64,000 bases of DNA from Paraliobacillus zengyii (GTDB taxonomy: Bacteria > Bacillota > Bacilli > Bacillales > Amphibacillaceae). The notes beneath the pieces were generated by a model. That model was not told where the DNA came from and ran no database searches. It was given only the letters and a program-made list of their open reading frames with translations. The stretch spans positions 269,501-333,500 of the forward strand of contig NZ_CP029797.1 in assembly GCF_003268595.1 (NCBI RefSeq), written 5' to 3'. Below, piece by piece: positions 63,489-64,000 of this stretch. The translations under genes and the position numbers were made by a program. The stretch's first letter is position 1. Each line of letters begins with the position of its first letter.

Positions 63489-64000
63489 TATTTTCCCTCC
63501 TTATCTGAATTCTGTTGCATTTGGATTGTTGAAAAGTCAGTAATAGGGAAGCGAACTTCTTTGTTCAATTTATCCGAATAATACAATCCAAAAATGAACT
63601 CAAGTACTTTTTTCGCCTCATAAACATCTATTGTTGCGGTGTGTTCTGGGTTTGTTAAGGCTTGATAAAAATCTTTATACATATAAAGTCTATCTTCATG
63701 ATCCATTGCAATCTCGCGTACTTCTTTTTCTGAAATGGACTCATTTTCAAGATAAAAACGCTCTACTTGGTTTAAAGCAGGTCCGCTAAAAGCTACTGTT
63801 CCATTTTCACTAACAACATGTAGGGCATAGCCAATGTTTTTTGGTTGTGTTAGAGCATTTGCAGAAATCGTTCCAGGCACATCGTTTTTAAATTGAATCG
63901 TACCAACTGCGACGTCTTCCGTTTCTTTCCATGACGCAAAGTTTTTTGTTTTTCCATAAATGGATTGGATATCTCCCATAAACCAAAGAAGCAGGTCTGC
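63488..64000 (-). CDS. Gfo/Idh/MocA-family sugar dehydrogenase, C-terminal part
   Basis: Only the last ~170 codons are in the window; the frame runs open through base 64000. DLLLWFMGDIQSIYGKTKNF, GTIQFKNDVPGTISANAL, GYALHVVSENGTVAFSG and the C-terminal YEAKKVLEFIFGLYYS are typical of the C-terminal domain of this family (WlbA-like). It would oxidise a sugar nucleotide with NAD, upstream of the adjacent acyltransferase. The catalytic Lys segment is outside the window. Confidence 0.85.
   Translation of the reverse strand, partial: ADLLLWFMGDIQSIYGKTKNFASWKETEDVAVGTIQFKNDVPGTISANALTQPKNIGYALHVVSENGTVAFSGPALNQVERFYLENESISEKEVREIAMDHEDRLYMYKDFYQALTNPEHTATIDVYEAKKVLEFIFGLYYSDKLNKEVRFPITDFSTIQMQQNSDKEGK

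Overview
The window is AT-rich chromosomal DNA from a low-GC, endospore-forming, halotolerant or halophilic Bacillaceae bacterium (the gene content resembles Oceanobacillus, Virgibacillus, Halobacillus or Gracilibacillus; no species is assigned). The indications are ectABC ectoine synthesis, an NhaC-type Na+/H+ antiporter, a C30-type carotenoid operon, a collagen-like NTTRR-F1 spore-surface type protein, a DUF1360 protein, strong AAGGAGG ribosome binding sites and Fur/PerR/CodY/LexA-type sites of the Bacillus kind. No rRNA, tRNA or CRISPR array was seen.

Layout. 1-4.8 kb: siderophore uptake genes (two FecCD permeases and a divergent lipoprotein) with Fur boxes, a ferredoxin-NADP reductase behind a perfect Fur box, and a glyoxalase-fold dioxygenase behind an MhqR-type operator. 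4.8-6.5 kb: a YczE-like membrane protein and a soluble PAS chemoreceptor with the same MhqR-type core upstream. 6.6-11.8 kb: a two-component system and ABC exporter matching LnrJKLMN (linearmycin resistance). 12-13 kb: a P-loop kinase and a 31-aa holin-like toxin under a LexA-like box. 13-16.2 kb: a TetR-controlled ABC exporter. 16.5-20.1 kb: HAD phosphatase, ROK kinase, DUF915 hydrolase and an iron-type alcohol dehydrogenase. 20.3-22.5 kb: long hairpin repeats, one split by a complete IS4-family element with 10-bp target duplications. 22.5-27.6 kb: small proteins, XapX-DeoC, HD protein, ECF sigma/anti-sigma, YrhK. 27.8-30.5 kb: NhaC and PepT.

30.8-42.4 kb is the highlight. A MerR/B12-binding CarH/LitR-type photoreceptor gene is divergent from a carotenoid operon: two CrtN-type desaturases, CrtM, a CruF-like hydratase, acyltransferase, glycosyltransferase, a CrtP-type oxidase and type 2 IPP isomerase. 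The operon promoter is covered by three contiguous 11-bp direct repeats, the arrangement known for CarH operators. The operon is followed by a membrane protein and a divergent ferredoxin-NADP-reductase relative. The genes would give a light-inducible, glycosylated and acylated apo-carotenoid of the staphyloxanthin type (inference).

42.5-50.6 kb: M15 peptidase, ilvD with a CodY box, an amino-acid oxidase, a TrpXYZ-like ABC importer with a CodY-like site, and an aminotransferase. 50.6-56.1 kb: YueI, ectABC (ectA has no standard start codon), YfhD-like peptide, 3-methyladenine glycosylase and PerR-type catalase. 56.4-59.3 kb: YlmA-like ATPase, a decayed bile-acid:Na+ symporter pseudogene, DUF1360, a 28-aa Cys-Gly peptide and a decayed JAMM-protease pseudogene. 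59.3-64 kb: a glycosyltransferase, the collagen-like protein, a hexapeptide acyltransferase and a truncated Gfo/Idh/MocA dehydrogenase, together resembling a surface glycoprotein and its sugar pathway.
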